Source: Haloterrigena salifodinae (GTDB lineage Archaea; Halobacteriota; Halobacteria; Halobacteriales; Natrialbaceae). Taken from it: a stretch of DNA of 64,000 nucleotides. The DNA lies in the NCBI RefSeq assembly GCF_003977755.1, contig NZ_RQWN01000003.1, positions 124,001 through 188,000 on the forward strand, in the 5' to 3' direction. This document shows, one piece after another, positions 1 to 9,493 of this stretch. Made by a program: the position numbers and the translations under genes. Below the pieces are notes generated by a model. The model was not told the origin of the DNA, searched no databases, and saw only the letters and a list, made by a program, of their open reading frames with translations. The first letter of the stretch is position 1, and each line of letters starts with the position of its first letter.

Positions 1-2
1 AT

Positions 3-1016
3 ACCACGAGTGATTCGACAGAACCTCCACAGGAACGACGGCGAATGACTACAGAACCAACGCGGATAACTGAATCCCAGATTACCAACTTAGGCACCAC
101 AGATCCTGAAATAGATGCGGAATCTCTTCCCTCTAGTCCAGTACTTCAGCAATGCTGGAAAAACCACGATGGTAGTACTATCGTAAGCACGAAACCGCTA
201 TCGGCGTCTCAAAATAGCATCACGCGAGCGCCGCGAGAGGAGCCACTCCGGATCGAAGTCATCTGTAACGATCCGAGTATGAACGATGAACTCGTAACCG
301 TCCACAGTACGTATCAGGATTCCGCCGTCCCGTTTGACGTTACTGTTCACCACGACCTTTCGAAACAGGAACTACGAAAAGTCTTCGCCAAAGAGAGCGG
401 TTTCCTTCACTACATCGGCCACATCGATTCGGATGGCTTCCGGTGTTCGGATGGAACGCTTGATGCGGCGGATCTCGAATCCGTCGGCACGAAGACGTTC
501 TTTCTTAACGCCTGTCGATCATACGAACAGGGACTCCATCTCATCGAGGCGGGGAGTATTGGTGGGATCGTGACGCTCGTCGAGATCACAAACCAGACCG
601 CAGTTAGTACCGGGAATACGATCGCACAGTTATTGAACAGCGGGATACCGCTCTATGCAGCACTAAAAATACTCCAGCAGACGACGGACAACGATAAGCA
701 GTATCATCTCCTCGGCGAGGAGGGACTTGCGATCTCCCAACTAGAGGCGAGTCCACCGCTCTCCGTTGAGATAATGAGGGCCGGATCGAACTACGAAGTG
801 ACCGTAATAGTGTATAAGAACTCGAGAATGAAACCCGGCTCCGTCTATACACCGTACCTCTCGGGTGTGGACTCGTATTATCTCGTTCCCGGAGAGATGT
901 CATTCCAGCACGTCTCGAGAGCGGATCTCATCGAGTTCCTCAACACAGAAGAGTTCCCCGTGTTCCTCGAGGGAGAACTCCGCTGGAGCACGCAGATCAA
1001 GACCGGCGAACTGTAG
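3..1016 (+). CDS. CHAT-domain (caspase-like) protein, 5' end outside window
   Basis: The reading frame is open to the left window edge, so the first in-frame ATG at 45 is probably not the true start; about 338 residues are visible. A His motif (FLHYIGHID) is followed about 30 residues later by FFLNACRS, which matches the His-Cys dyad arrangement of CHAT/caspase-fold peptidases. The rest (about 140 residues) has no motif I recognise. Haloarchaeal CHAT proteins are usually longer, with an N-terminal part that would lie upstream of this window. It converges with rps7. Being a caspase-like protease is inferred from the dyad; targets and partners cannot be read here. Confidence 0.7.
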   Translation, partial: TTSDSTEPPQERRRMTTEPTRITESQITNLGTTDPEIDAESLPSSPVLQQCWKNHDGSTIVSTKPLSASQNSITRAPREEPLRIEVICNDPSMNDELVTVHSTYQDSAVPFDVTVHHDLSKQELRKVFAKESGFLHYIGHIDSDGFRCSDGTLDAADLESVGTKTFFLNACRSYEQGLHLIEAGSIGGIVTLVEITNQTAVSTGNTIAQLLNSGIPLYAALKILQQTTDNDKQYHLLGEEGLAISQLEASPPLSVEIMRAGSNYEVTVIVYKNSRMKPGSVYTPYLSGVDSYYLVPGEMSFQHVSRADLIEFLNTEEFPVFLEGELRWSTQIKTGEL

Positions 1017-1082
1017 ACGGTCGTCTCGAGCCCTGCTGCTGGACGGTCGGAGAGAATCGAAAAGAGACGAGTCGGCGATCGC

Positions 1083-1691
1083 TTAGCGTGCAGCCGCTGC
1101 GACGCGCTCTTTCTCTTCTTTCTGGCTGACTGCGTAGGTCTGGACGTCGTAGTTAGCCGCGCCGACGAGCTGGTTGGCGATGGCCTCTTCGACGGGCGTG
1201 GACGTCTTGAACGAGTCGTTGTAGACGCCTTCCGCGAGGAACTTCAGGGCCTGGTCGACGCGACGCTGGGGTGCGACGTCGACGGCTTTGGGGACCGAGA
1301 TACCACCGTACTTCAGGCGGACGGTCTCCTCGCGCGGGGCCGCGTTCTCGACGGCGGTCACGAGCACCTGAATGGGGTTCTCGTCAGCGCGCTCGTCGAT
1401 GAGTTCGAACGCGTCGCGGACGTGGTTGAGCGTCTTCTGTTTCTTGCCCGTGTTCTCCTCGGTCTGCATGAGACGGTTGATGAACCGCTCGACGATGGAG
1501 ATTTGGGACTTCTTGAACTGCTTGCTGGCGTGACGACCGGCGGTGTGTGCGACCGGCGTCACCGTGATGTAGCGTTCGGTCGAAGGGTCCTCGTAGGCGA
1601 TCTCGTCGATCTCCCAGGTGCCAAACAGCTTCGCACCGACGTCGGCTCCGCCCGCGGGGGCGTCGGGGTCTGGTTGGTCTTCTGCCGCCAT
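1083..1691 (-). CDS. rps7: 30S ribosomal protein S7 (uS7)
   Basis: Full-length archaeal uS7, 202 residues, a primary 16S rRNA-binding protein of the 30S head. The conserved stretch around SKQFKKSQISIVERFINRL and the C-terminal helices (VGAANYDVQTYAVSQKEE) are clear. It starts 2 nt after the stop of rps12 and is co-transcribed with it. In most haloarchaea fusA (EF-2) follows rps7; here a convergent CHAT gene follows instead. Confidence 0.97.
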   Translation of the reverse strand: MAAEDQPDPDAPAGGADVGAKLFGTWEIDEIAYEDPSTERYITVTPVAHTAGRHASKQFKKSQISIVERFINRLMQTEENTGKKQKTLNHVRDAFELIDERADENPIQVLVTAVENAAPREETVRLKYGGISVPKAVDVAPQRRVDQALKFLAEGVYNDSFKTSTPVEEAIANQLVGAANYDVQTYAVSQKEEKERVAAAAR

Positions 1692-1693
1692 GG

Positions 1694-2122
1694 TTATCGC
1701 ACCGGTTTCTCCGCGTTTCCGCGAACGAGTTCCTTCAGTGCGACACCGTTGACCTTGTCGACCTTGTAGTTGACGCCGGAGAGGTCGCCCATCGCACGAC
1801 CCTTCGCCCCGCCGATCCCGGCGATGGTGACTTCGTCGTGTTCGTCGATGAACGAAATGGCGCCGTCACCGGGACAGAACGCGGTGACCTGTTTCCCGTT
1901 CTTGATCAGCTGCACTCGGACGCACTTTCGGATCGCCGAGTTGGGCTGTTTCGCTTCGATACCGACTTTTTCGAGGACGATACCGCGGCCCTGCGGAGCA
2001 CCCTCGAGCGGGTCGGACTTCTCGCGGAGGCCTCGTGCACGGCGCGCGTAGTCAGAGTCGGACCACCGCTGGTTCTGGCGGTCCTTCTTGAGTTTGCGCG
2101 CGGCGTATTTGCCGTTTGCCAT
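1694..2122 (-). CDS. rps12: 30S ribosomal protein S12 (uS12)
   Basis: Decoding-centre protein of the 30S subunit, 142 residues, with the conserved [19 protein letters not shown] block and CPGDGA. The frame is open farther upstream (to 2266), but the start at 2122 ([13 protein letters not shown]) fits the family N-terminus, and a minus-strand TATA-like box (GCTTAAGTGC, about 2145-2154) lies about 27 nt before it, giving a leaderless mRNA. It forms a pair with rps7. It is separated from nusA by an aldehyde dehydrogenase and a V4R-like gene, unlike the usual contiguous order. Confidence 0.96.
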   Translation of the reverse strand: MANGKYAARKLKKDRQNQRWSDSDYARRARGLREKSDPLEGAPQGRGIVLEKVGIEAKQPNSAIRKCVRVQLIKNGKQVTAFCPGDGAISFIDEHDEVTIAGIGGAKGRAMGDLSGVNYKVDKVNGVALKELVRGNAEKPVR

Positions 2123-2496
2123 GGGCGTCGCTATCCGACGAAGGCACTTAAGCGACCCGTTTCGAATCGGCGTTACGGCACGAGAGCCCTCAATCGGGGT
2201 CGACGAAGGACTCTGAGAGCGTTTCACCACCGCGCAATAGTTCTCGAGCCGTCCGTACCGATACAACGCGCTAGCGCTTCCAAACGAGTGTTCGAACGGC
2301 GTGGCCGGATTTGACCCAGAATCGAGTCCGTATGGAGTGTCGAATGGGCAATGAACCGACGGACAATTATAGCGAGCTCGGGTGGCGGACGGATATCGCT
2401 CGCCGACCGTTTCGGTTCGAGGGAGACGAATTACGCCCGTTGAACATTCATGAATTCCTAGTAGTTATTAGTCTGGTGGGTCATTCTGCACACGGT

Positions 2497-3150
2497 ATGA
2501 CTACAATTAATACAGTGTTCGTTACTGCTTCGTGGTTCAAGCGACTCATTGGTTCCTCTGACGAGGAAGTTCAAACAAGTGATGGAATTCCGAAAGTGGA
2601 CGATCGAATGGGGTTCGATGGGGCGCTCGAGGACTCGGAAGTGATCGGTCGAAGTCCCCTCTCGTACATCGCTGCAGGCGAGTCGGTCTCGTCGTTCGTG
2701 GGGAAACAGATCGCCAATAAACTCGCCGAGTACGGACTCGAGGACATCGAGCCCGACGAGTGGTATCCGCTCGAAATCCCACTCGCCATGCTGTACGATA
2801 TGAACGAAGAGTACGGTGACGTCAGAATGCGGAATATGGGACAGAACGTTCCCCAACACGTCGAATTCCCACCGGAGCTTTCCGAGGTCGATAACGCGCT
2901 ACGGGCGATCGATACGGCGTACCACCAGAACCACCGCGGCAGCGAAATCGGTTCCTACGAGTTCCAGCAGGACGGGGAGAGCGCGGGCGTGATGACCTGT
3001 GAGAACCCCTACCCGTGTGAATTCGATAAGGGACTCATCAGGGGCGTCGCGAAGAAGTTCGCAAACAATCCCGTCGAAGTCGAGGAAATCGGCGATCAGT
3101 GTCGGTCAGACGGCGGACAGCACTGTGAGTATCGCGTCGAGTGGCTCTGA
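2497..3150 (+). CDS. V4R-like (4-vinyl-reductase-domain-like) protein
   Basis: 217 residues from the chosen ATG. The C-terminal 50 residues (CENPYPCEFDKGLIRG ... DQCRSDGGQHCEYRVEW) have the pattern of V4R/heme-NO-binding-associated domains: a Cys-containing loop, a helix ending in a sensor strand, and a terminal GxxxCxYRV strand. Such domains bind small hydrophobic ligands or sense metabolites; no ligand can be assigned. The frame is open back to 2311, but a TATA-like AGTTATTA at 2462-2469 fits a leaderless start at 2497 (MTTINTVFVTASW). It sits alone on the plus strand between rps12 and the aldehyde dehydrogenase and interrupts a normally conserved operon neighbourhood. Confidence 0.65.
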   Translation: MTTINTVFVTASWFKRLIGSSDEEVQTSDGIPKVDDRMGFDGALEDSEVIGRSPLSYIAAGESVSSFVGKQIANKLAEYGLEDIEPDEWYPLEIPLAMLYDMNEEYGDVRMRNMGQNVPQHVEFPPELSEVDNALRAIDTAYHQNHRGSEIGSYEFQQDGESAGVMTCENPYPCEFDKGLIRGVAKKFANNPVEVEEIGDQCRSDGGQHCEYRVEWL

Positions 3151-3220
3151 GTAGAAAGCGACTATCGTGACTAGCGACACAGACCGGCAAAACGCGTTTT
3201 GAACCGGAGAACTACCCGAA

Positions 3221-4732
3221 TCAGTACGGATACTCGCGCGGCTCGCGCTGGATCGAAATCCACTTCAACGTCGTCAGGGTTTCCAGTATCCACTCATCGT
3301 TGTATCGGCCGAGTCCCGATGCGCCAACGCCACCGAACGCGATGTGCGGTTCGTCGTTCAACGGCTGGTCGTTGATATGGACCATACCCGTCTCCATCGC
3401 GTCGGCCACGTCGCGCGCCCGGGCCACGTCCGTCGAGTGAACCGATCCCGACAGACCGTACTCGGTGTCGTTGGCAATCTGGATCGCCTCCTCGTCGCTC
3501 TCGAAGGGGATGACTGGCGCGATCGGGCCGAAGTGTTCGTTACAGGCGATCGGCATATCGCCAGTGACGTCCGACAGCACCGTCGGCTCGACGAACAGGC
3601 CGTCGTGATTACCACCGGTCTCGACCGTCGCGCCGCTCGCCACCGATTCCTCGACGAACCCGACGATCTTGTCGCGCTGGCTCTCGTTGATGACCGGTCC
3701 AACGAGAGTTTCTTCCTCGAGCGGATCACCGATGGGGAGTTGTTCGGCGCAGTCAGCCAGCCCTGCCACGTACTCGTCGTACAGGGATTCGTGGACTAGA
3801 TGTCGATTGATCGAGATACACTCCTGTCCCTGGTGGGTGAACGACCCGAACGCGCCGGCGTCGATCGCACGCTCGAGGTCGGCGTCTTCAAGCACGATGT
3901 GCGCGTTGTTTCCGCCCAGTTCGAGTGCGGGCTCCGTGTACGAGCCGACGGCACGCTGGCCGACGCCGCGTCCGACTTCCGAGGAGCCGGTAAACGACAT
4001 CACCGACGGAACCGAATGTCCCGAGAAGTGGTCTCCGATCTCGTGGCCGTATCCGGGGACGACATTCAGGATCCCGTCCGGGAGGCCCGCCTCTTCGAAC
4101 GCCTTCGCGAGCACGAGTCCACCCGTCACGGGGGTGTTCTCGTCCGGCTTCAACACCACGCTGTTGCCCAGCGCGATTGCGGGTGCGACAACTCGGCTAG
4201 TGAGGTACAGCGGGAAGTTCCAGGGTGTAATAACGCCGACGACGCCGGCCGGTTCGCGCACGAGCAGGTTCTCCTTGCCGGGCGTAACCGAATCCTTGCG
4301 TCGGCCGCCGTCGCGCATCGCTAGTCCGGCACCGACGTCCATCGTGCCCTGTGCGAGTTGGATCTCGAAATCGGCCTTCAGCTGGACGCCGCCGCACTCG
4401 ACCGCGAACAGCGTCGCGAGGTCGTCGGCGTACTCACCCAGCAGTTCGCAGGCCTCGGACACGATCGCGGCTCGCTCTTGAGGCGGGCGCTCCGCCCACT
4501 CCGCCTGTGCCCCCTCTGCGATCGCGTACGCCTCATCGACGTCGTCCTCGGTCCCTGAGGGTACCCTCGTCACAGTCGTTCGAGTCGCGGGATTTTCGAC
4601 GTCGATTAGCTCCCGATCACCGGCAGGAACCCACTCCCCGTCGAGGTATAGCGCGTTCCACCCGTTTTCCGGCGCGATCTCGAGTTCGTCCACATCTCTC
4701 CCCCTAGCGGCTGAGTTGCTCGGAGCCGTCAT
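3221..4732 (-). CDS. NAD(P)-dependent aldehyde dehydrogenase family protein
   Basis: 503 residues, full length for the ALDH superfamily. It oxidises an aldehyde to the acid through a thio-hemiacetal. The general base is Glu271 in LELGGN, the catalytic nucleophile is Cys305 in HQGQECIS, the cofactor-binding Asn is in PWNFPL (about 172) and the Rossmann motif is FTGSSEVG (about 247-254). Substrate is not determinable; the set of motifs is close to benzaldehyde/vanillin-type and succinate-semialdehyde-type enzymes. Upstream is a 200-nt AT-richer leader. It is a minus-strand single gene between nusA and rps12, where haloarchaea normally have no such gene. Confidence 0.9.
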   Translation of the reverse strand: MTAPSNSAARGRDVDELEIAPENGWNALYLDGEWVPAGDRELIDVENPATRTTVTRVPSGTEDDVDEAYAIAEGAQAEWAERPPQERAAIVSEACELLGEYADDLATLFAVECGGVQLKADFEIQLAQGTMDVGAGLAMRDGGRRKDSVTPGKENLLVREPAGVVGVITPWNFPLYLTSRVVAPAIALGNSVVLKPDENTPVTGGLVLAKAFEEAGLPDGILNVVPGYGHEIGDHFSGHSVPSVMSFTGSSEVGRGVGQRAVGSYTEPALELGGNNAHIVLEDADLERAIDAGAFGSFTHQGQECISINRHLVHESLYDEYVAGLADCAEQLPIGDPLEEETLVGPVINESQRDKIVGFVEESVASGATVETGGNHDGLFVEPTVLSDVTGDMPIACNEHFGPIAPVIPFESDEEAIQIANDTEYGLSGSVHSTDVARARDVADAMETGMVHINDQPLNDEPHIAFGGVGASGLGRYNDEWILETLTTLKWISIQREPREYPY

Positions 4733-4935
4733 ACGAACCTCCCTACCGATGGGATCTTTTTATTTATTTGGATGTGACATTCTCTATTGCTAACGTTCCT
4801 TCGCCGCTCTCAGAGATCGATTGGGAATAGACGCACTCTTCTCATGGGGAGGTGCTAAAACAGTCCCTCGCCACTGAGTTCGTGTGGTGCGCGCCGCGTG
4901 TGGAGAATTGAGAAACCACGAGGCGTCGAAAGAGG

Positions 4936-5376
4936 TTAAATGAGCTGTACGTCGTCGATCCCAAAGTGACGCCGTGCGAGCGTCCGCGCGGCCTCGATCG
5001 TCTGCCCGTTCGAACCGATGGCGACGCCGCGGTCCTCGTCGGCGACCTCGACGTAGGCGACGGTGTCATCGTTTTCGCTGATCGTGACGTTGTACACCGC
5101 CGCCGGCGAGAGCGCGTTGGCGACGAACGCCTCCGGATCGTCGGCGTCTTCGACGAGTCTGACGGATTTCCCGACGCGCTCTTCGTACTGCCTGACGGTC
5201 CGCCCGCCGGGACCGATCGCCTCGCTCATCCGGCCGCTCGAGACGACGACGATCAGTCGTTCGTCGGCGTCGGCCGTCGGCCCGTCGGTGACCAGACAGT
5301 CCTGACCGCTGACGTCGGTGACGTCCTCGAAGGCGGCCAGGTACTGACGGGCGTCGTCGTCGAGGGTGACGCCCAT
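4936..5376 (-). CDS. nusA: NusA-like transcription elongation/termination factor
   Basis: 146 residues, the short archaeal form of NusA made of two KH RNA-binding domains without the bacterial N-terminal domain. The two GxxG loops are visible: AIGPGGRTV (about residues 53-61) and AIGSNGQTI (about 120-128). It lies 3 nt after the rpoA2 stop, as the last gene of the RNA polymerase operon, consistent with a role in transcript elongation. Confidence 0.95.
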   Translation of the reverse strand: MGVTLDDDARQYLAAFEDVTDVSGQDCLVTDGPTADADERLIVVVSSGRMSEAIGPGGRTVRQYEERVGKSVRLVEDADDPEAFVANALSPAAVYNVTISENDDTVAYVEVADEDRGVAIGSNGQTIEAARTLARRHFGIDDVQLI

Positions 5377-5379
5377 CGA

Positions 5380-6573
5380 TCAGTCGGCCTGACTGCCGCT
5401 GGATTTCGTCGACCCCATCCGGAGGTCGACGTCGCCGGTGCCGAGCTTGATCGGTTTCCCGACAATGACGTTCTCAGTGACGCCGTCGAGTTCGTCGGTT
5501 TCGCCGTGGATCGCGGCGTTGAGCAGGTGGTTGACAGTGACCTCGAAGGCCGCGCGGGCGAGCACGGATTCCTTCGAACCCGAGATGCCGTGGCGGCCGA
5601 TCGACTCGATCTCGCCACGATTGGTCATCATGTCCGCGACCAGCATGAGGTGCCGGACGTTCACGTCGTCGAGCCCCTGCTCGGCCAGCGTGTTGTTCGT
5701 CTCCTCGATGATCGCTTCGCGGGCCGCCTCGATGCCGAGGTTGCGGTGGATCTCGTGGATGTTGTTACACGTCGTCCGAGAGGCGTCGACGCCCTCGATC
5801 TCCAGGACGTCTCCGAAGGCCGATCCCTCGGTGTAGAGGACGAATTGCTCGCCCACGTCGAGTTCCTCGCGACGGATGACGACCCGGGAGACCTCCTCGA
5901 TCCCCTTGAACGTGATATCGCGCAGCTCTTCGACCAGCTGGAGCAGATCCCGGTAGGACGGCTCCTCGGGGCCGAACTGGATCTCGGTCCCCTGCTGAAC
6001 CGTGCTCACGCCGAGGTTGTCCTCGATGATTTCGGCGACTTCCTCGGGCGTGATCATCCGCTCGCGGAGCGTGTCCTCGTTGAGCGAGATCTGGACGCGC
6101 ATGTCCGCGACGTTGGTCGAGACGTCACCCAGCGCGAGGATCTTGGTGGCCTCGATGTTCCAGACGACCTCGTGGGCCTTCTCGCGTTCGGCGGCGTACT
6201 CGTCCTCGAGGTAGACGGTCATCATCGGTGTGTCCGGGGTCTTCCGGGCGTCGACCAGCTCGATCAGTCGCGGCAGCCCCTGGGTCACGTCGATCTCCGC
6301 GACCCCCGCGTAGTGGAACGTGTTCATCGTCAGCTGCGTCCCGGGCTCCCCGATCGACTGGGCCGATACGGTCCCGACGGGGTCGAGCGGATCGACGCGG
6401 GTGTCGAGGTAGCGGGACTCGACGGCCCTCGCGAGCTCGTCGGCGTCCTGGACGGTGGCGTCGCCGCGGTCCTCGAGAGTCTCGTAGACCTTGTCCTTGA
6501 GCCGGCGGGGGAGGTCGGTGTCCTCGACGACCGCGATCATGTCGTCGGTGACGTCGTAGTCGACGTTAGTCAT
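5380..6573 (-). CDS. rpoA2: DNA-directed RNA polymerase subunit A''
   Basis: 397 residues, the C-terminal half of the bacterial beta-prime equivalent, carrying the trigger-loop region ([19 protein letters not shown]) and the bridge/jaw segments ([18 protein letters not shown] near the C-terminus). It forms the active centre together with A'. Its start overlaps the end of rpoA1 by 8 nt, which indicates translational coupling and equal dosage. Confidence 0.98.
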   Translation of the reverse strand: MTNVDYDVTDDMIAVVEDTDLPRRLKDKVYETLEDRGDATVQDADELARAVESRYLDTRVDPLDPVGTVSAQSIGEPGTQLTMNTFHYAGVAEIDVTQGLPRLIELVDARKTPDTPMMTVYLEDEYAAEREKAHEVVWNIEATKILALGDVSTNVADMRVQISLNEDTLRERMITPEEVAEIIEDNLGVSTVQQGTEIQFGPEEPSYRDLLQLVEELRDITFKGIEEVSRVVIRREELDVGEQFVLYTEGSAFGDVLEIEGVDASRTTCNNIHEIHRNLGIEAAREAIIEETNNTLAEQGLDDVNVRHLMLVADMMTNRGEIESIGRHGISGSKESVLARAAFEVTVNHLLNAAIHGETDELDGVTENVIVGKPIKLGTGDVDLRMGSTKSSGSQAD

Positions 6574-9490
6574 CGGAGGTCACCTCCGAGCCCTCGACCA
6601 GGCGATTGTCCGCGTGTTCCGAGAGGTTCGTCAGCTCGGAGCTCGTGCTGAGGAACTCGTTTTTGGCCGCCTCGGACTCGAACTCGGTGTCGAGGACGCG
6701 ATCGGCGATCTGGGGGACGTCGATGTCGTTGTCGTCGCCCGAAGACACCTTCACCGGACTGGTGCCGTCCTCGCCGAACTCGAACTGGATGATGGTGTCG
6801 CTGGAGTCCCGGACGGTGCCGTCGTACTGGGTTTCCAGCTCGTGGAGGGCGTTGATCAGCCGGCGCTGCAGGTAGCCGGACTTCGAGGTTCGGACTGCGG
6901 TGTCGACCAGGCCCTCGCGGCCGCCCATCGCGTGGAAGAAGAACTCCCGTGGGGTCAGGCCGCTGGTGTAGGAGTTCTCGACGAAGCCGTGGGCCTCCGC
7001 CGAGAGGTCGTTTTGCTCGTAGTGGCTAAGGGTCCGATCCTCGTAGCCGCGGTTGATTCGTTCGCCCCGAACCGCCTGCTGGCCGACGGCGCCGGCCATC
7101 TGGGTCAGGTTGAGCATCGACCCACGCGCACCGGAGTTGGCCATGACGACGGCGGGGTTCTCGTCGTCGAAGTGCTCGTCTGCGATGTTCCCCGCGTTAT
7201 CACGCGCACGCGAGAGCGTCTGCATGATCTTCATCTCGAGGGTCTCGTCGATCGTCCGGCCGGGGAGGCTCTCGAGTTCGTTGTTCTCATACGCCTCGAT
7301 GAGCTCCTCGACGCGGTCGTTGGCGTCCTCGATGGTCTCGTCGATGCGGGACTGGGCCTCCTCCGGGATCGTTTCGTCGTCGATCCCGATCGAGAACCCG
7401 AAGTGCATGATCGCGCGCATCGCCAGCGTCGAGACCTCGTTGATGAAGATCCGGGCGCGGGTGTTGCCGTAGACCTTCGTGATCGTGTCGACGATTTCGC
7501 CGCCGAACTCGCCGACCTCGTCCTCGGCGATGGTGCCCTCGATCAGCTGGCCGTCCTCGATGACGACCGGTTCGCCGACGGTGCCCGTGAACTCGAGGTC
7601 CAGATCGTCGGGCAGCAGTTCGGAGAAGACGTCGTAGCCGGTCCAGAACGGCTCGCCCTCGTCGTCGATGCCGCTTGGTTCGGGCAGTTCGTCGATCCGG
7701 GTTGCACGCAGCAGGTCAAGTGCCTGCGTCTCGTTGAACCGGGGGTTGTCGGCGGTCAGCAGGTACATCCCGGAGATGTGGTCCTGAATGGCGCCGATGA
7801 TGTTCTCGCCGAATCGCGGCGAGAGGATCTGCTCCTGGACGCGCATGAGCACGCGAGCCTCGGCGCGGGCCTCCTCGTTCTGGAGGGCGTGCATGTTCAT
7901 CTCGTCGCCGTCGAAGTCGGCGTTGTACGGGGGACAGACGACGGTGTTCAGCCGGAAGGTCTTGTACGGCATGACCACGACCTCGTGTGCCATGATCGAC
8001 ATCCGGTGGAGCGACGGCTGGCGGTTGAAGATGACGATGTCGCCGTCGGTGAGGTGGCGGTTGACCTCCCAGCCGGCCTCGACCTTCTCCGCGAGCTGCT
8101 CGCAGTTCTTCTCGGTCACCTTCAGTCGGCGGCCGTCCGGCCTGCGGACGTAGTTCGCGCCGGGGTGGCCTTCGGGGCCGTTCGAGACGAACCGACGGGC
8201 CTCGTCTAAGTTCCGCTCGGTGACGTTCATCGTCTGGGTCATCTCCTTGGCGACCCGGTCCGGAACGCCGACCTCGTTCAGACTAAGGGTCGGGTCCGGT
8301 GAGATGACGGTACGCGCGGAGAAGTTCACGCGCTTCCCGGACAGCGAGCCGCGGAAGCGACCTTCCTTCCCCTTCAGGCGCTGGGAGAGGGTCTTGAGTG
8401 GCCGGCCGGAGCGGTGGCGGGCCGGCGGCGTGCCCGAAATCTCGTTGTCCATGAAGGTAGTGACGTGGTACTGGAGCAGCTCCCAGAGGTCCTCGATGAT
8501 CAGCTGGGGCGCGCCGGCCTCGCGGTTCTCCATGAACCGCTGGTTGATCCGAATGATGTCGACCAGCTTGTGAGTCAGGTCGTCCTCGGAACGTTGGCCG
8601 TTGTCGAGCGTGATCGACGGCCGTGCGGTGACCGGCGGGACGGGCAGCACCGTCAGGATCATCCACTCCGGTCGGGACTTCGCGGGATCGATCCCGAGTA
8701 CCTTGATGTCCTCGTCCGGGATGTTCTCGAACCAGTCCCGGATGTCCGAGGGCATCAGCTTGTTCGTGTCCTCCTCGGTGAGGTCGATGTCCAGGGCCTT
8801 CTCGATGGCCTTGCGCTGGCTCTCGCGGGGACGGAACGAGCCGGAGAGGATCTCGTTGATCCGGGTGAGGTCGATGTCGGTCTGCTCGGCGAGTTCGTCG
8901 GGCGACATCCGCTCTGCGTCCTCGCCCTCTCCCTGCATCGCAGCCGCGATCTCCTGGGAGTACTCGCTGGTCAGGACCTGCTGGACCTCGTAGTAGGTGG
9001 TCGGCTTCTCGTGGTCGATGTCGTACTGGATCTCGCCGCAGAACGGACAGCGATCCTTCTTGCGGGCCTGCCGGATCGCGGCCTTAGTCACGTCGTTTAA
9101 GTCGCGGCCGAGCTTGCGCGACTCCGTGATATCCTCGCGGAACTCGTCGCGCTCGTCCTCGGTGAGCAGGAGCTTCGAACACTCCCGACAGGTCCCTCGC
9201 AGGAGCCGTCGGATGAGCTTCGTGAAGCCGACGTGGATGACCGGGGCGGCCAGTTCGATGTGTCCGAAGTGGCCATTACACGATCCCGAGTGTTTGCCGC
9301 AGGTCTTGCACTCGAGGCCCGGGTCGATGACGCCGAGTCGGGGGTCCATCAGCCCCATGTCGATGGGGAACCCGTCATCGTCGTAGGTGTCGGCGGTGAT
9401 GATCTTCGTCGCGCTCATCTCCCGATACTCCTCGGGCTGCATGAGCCCGAAGGAGAGTTGTCCGATGTCTTTGGGTGTACTGTTTTGCAT
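6566..9490 (-). CDS. rpoA1: DNA-directed RNA polymerase subunit A'
   Basis: 974 residues, N-terminal part of the largest subunit. It has the clamp zinc site [17 protein letters not shown] (about 62-78), a second Cys pair set (CRECSKLL ... CPFCGEIQ) and the Mg-binding active-site motif [12 protein letters not shown]. Catalyses RNA synthesis in complex with B', B'' and A''. It begins 3 nt after the B' stop and overlaps A''. Confidence 0.98.
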   Translation of the reverse strand: MQNSTPKDIGQLSFGLMQPEEYREMSATKIITADTYDDDGFPIDMGLMDPRLGVIDPGLECKTCGKHSGSCNGHFGHIELAAPVIHVGFTKLIRRLLRGTCRECSKLLLTEDERDEFREDITESRKLGRDLNDVTKAAIRQARKKDRCPFCGEIQYDIDHEKPTTYYEVQQVLTSEYSQEIAAAMQGEGEDAERMSPDELAEQTDIDLTRINEILSGSFRPRESQRKAIEKALDIDLTEEDTNKLMPSDIRDWFENIPDEDIKVLGIDPAKSRPEWMILTVLPVPPVTARPSITLDNGQRSEDDLTHKLVDIIRINQRFMENREAGAPQLIIEDLWELLQYHVTTFMDNEISGTPPARHRSGRPLKTLSQRLKGKEGRFRGSLSGKRVNFSARTVISPDPTLSLNEVGVPDRVAKEMTQTMNVTERNLDEARRFVSNGPEGHPGANYVRRPDGRRLKVTEKNCEQLAEKVEAGWEVNRHLTDGDIVIFNRQPSLHRMSIMAHEVVVMPYKTFRLNTVVCPPYNADFDGDEMNMHALQNEEARAEARVLMRVQEQILSPRFGENIIGAIQDHISGMYLLTADNPRFNETQALDLLRATRIDELPEPSGIDDEGEPFWTGYDVFSELLPDDLDLEFTGTVGEPVVIEDGQLIEGTIAEDEVGEFGGEIVDTITKVYGNTRARIFINEVSTLAMRAIMHFGFSIGIDDETIPEEAQSRIDETIEDANDRVEELIEAYENNELESLPGRTIDETLEMKIMQTLSRARDNAGNIADEHFDDENPAVVMANSGARGSMLNLTQMAGAVGQQAVRGERINRGYEDRTLSHYEQNDLSAEAHGFVENSYTSGLTPREFFFHAMGGREGLVDTAVRTSKSGYLQRRLINALHELETQYDGTVRDSSDTIIQFEFGEDGTSPVKVSSGDDNDIDVPQIADRVLDTEFESEAAKNEFLSTSSELTNLSEHADNRLVEGSEVTSDD

Positions 9491-9493
9491 TGT

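Noticed and set aside
4966-8209. Two 500-codon plus-strand open frames opposite nusA and rpoA2/rpoA1
   Set aside because: Antisense shadows caused by strong third-position GC bias; the minus-strand proteins are unmistakable RNA polymerase subunits.
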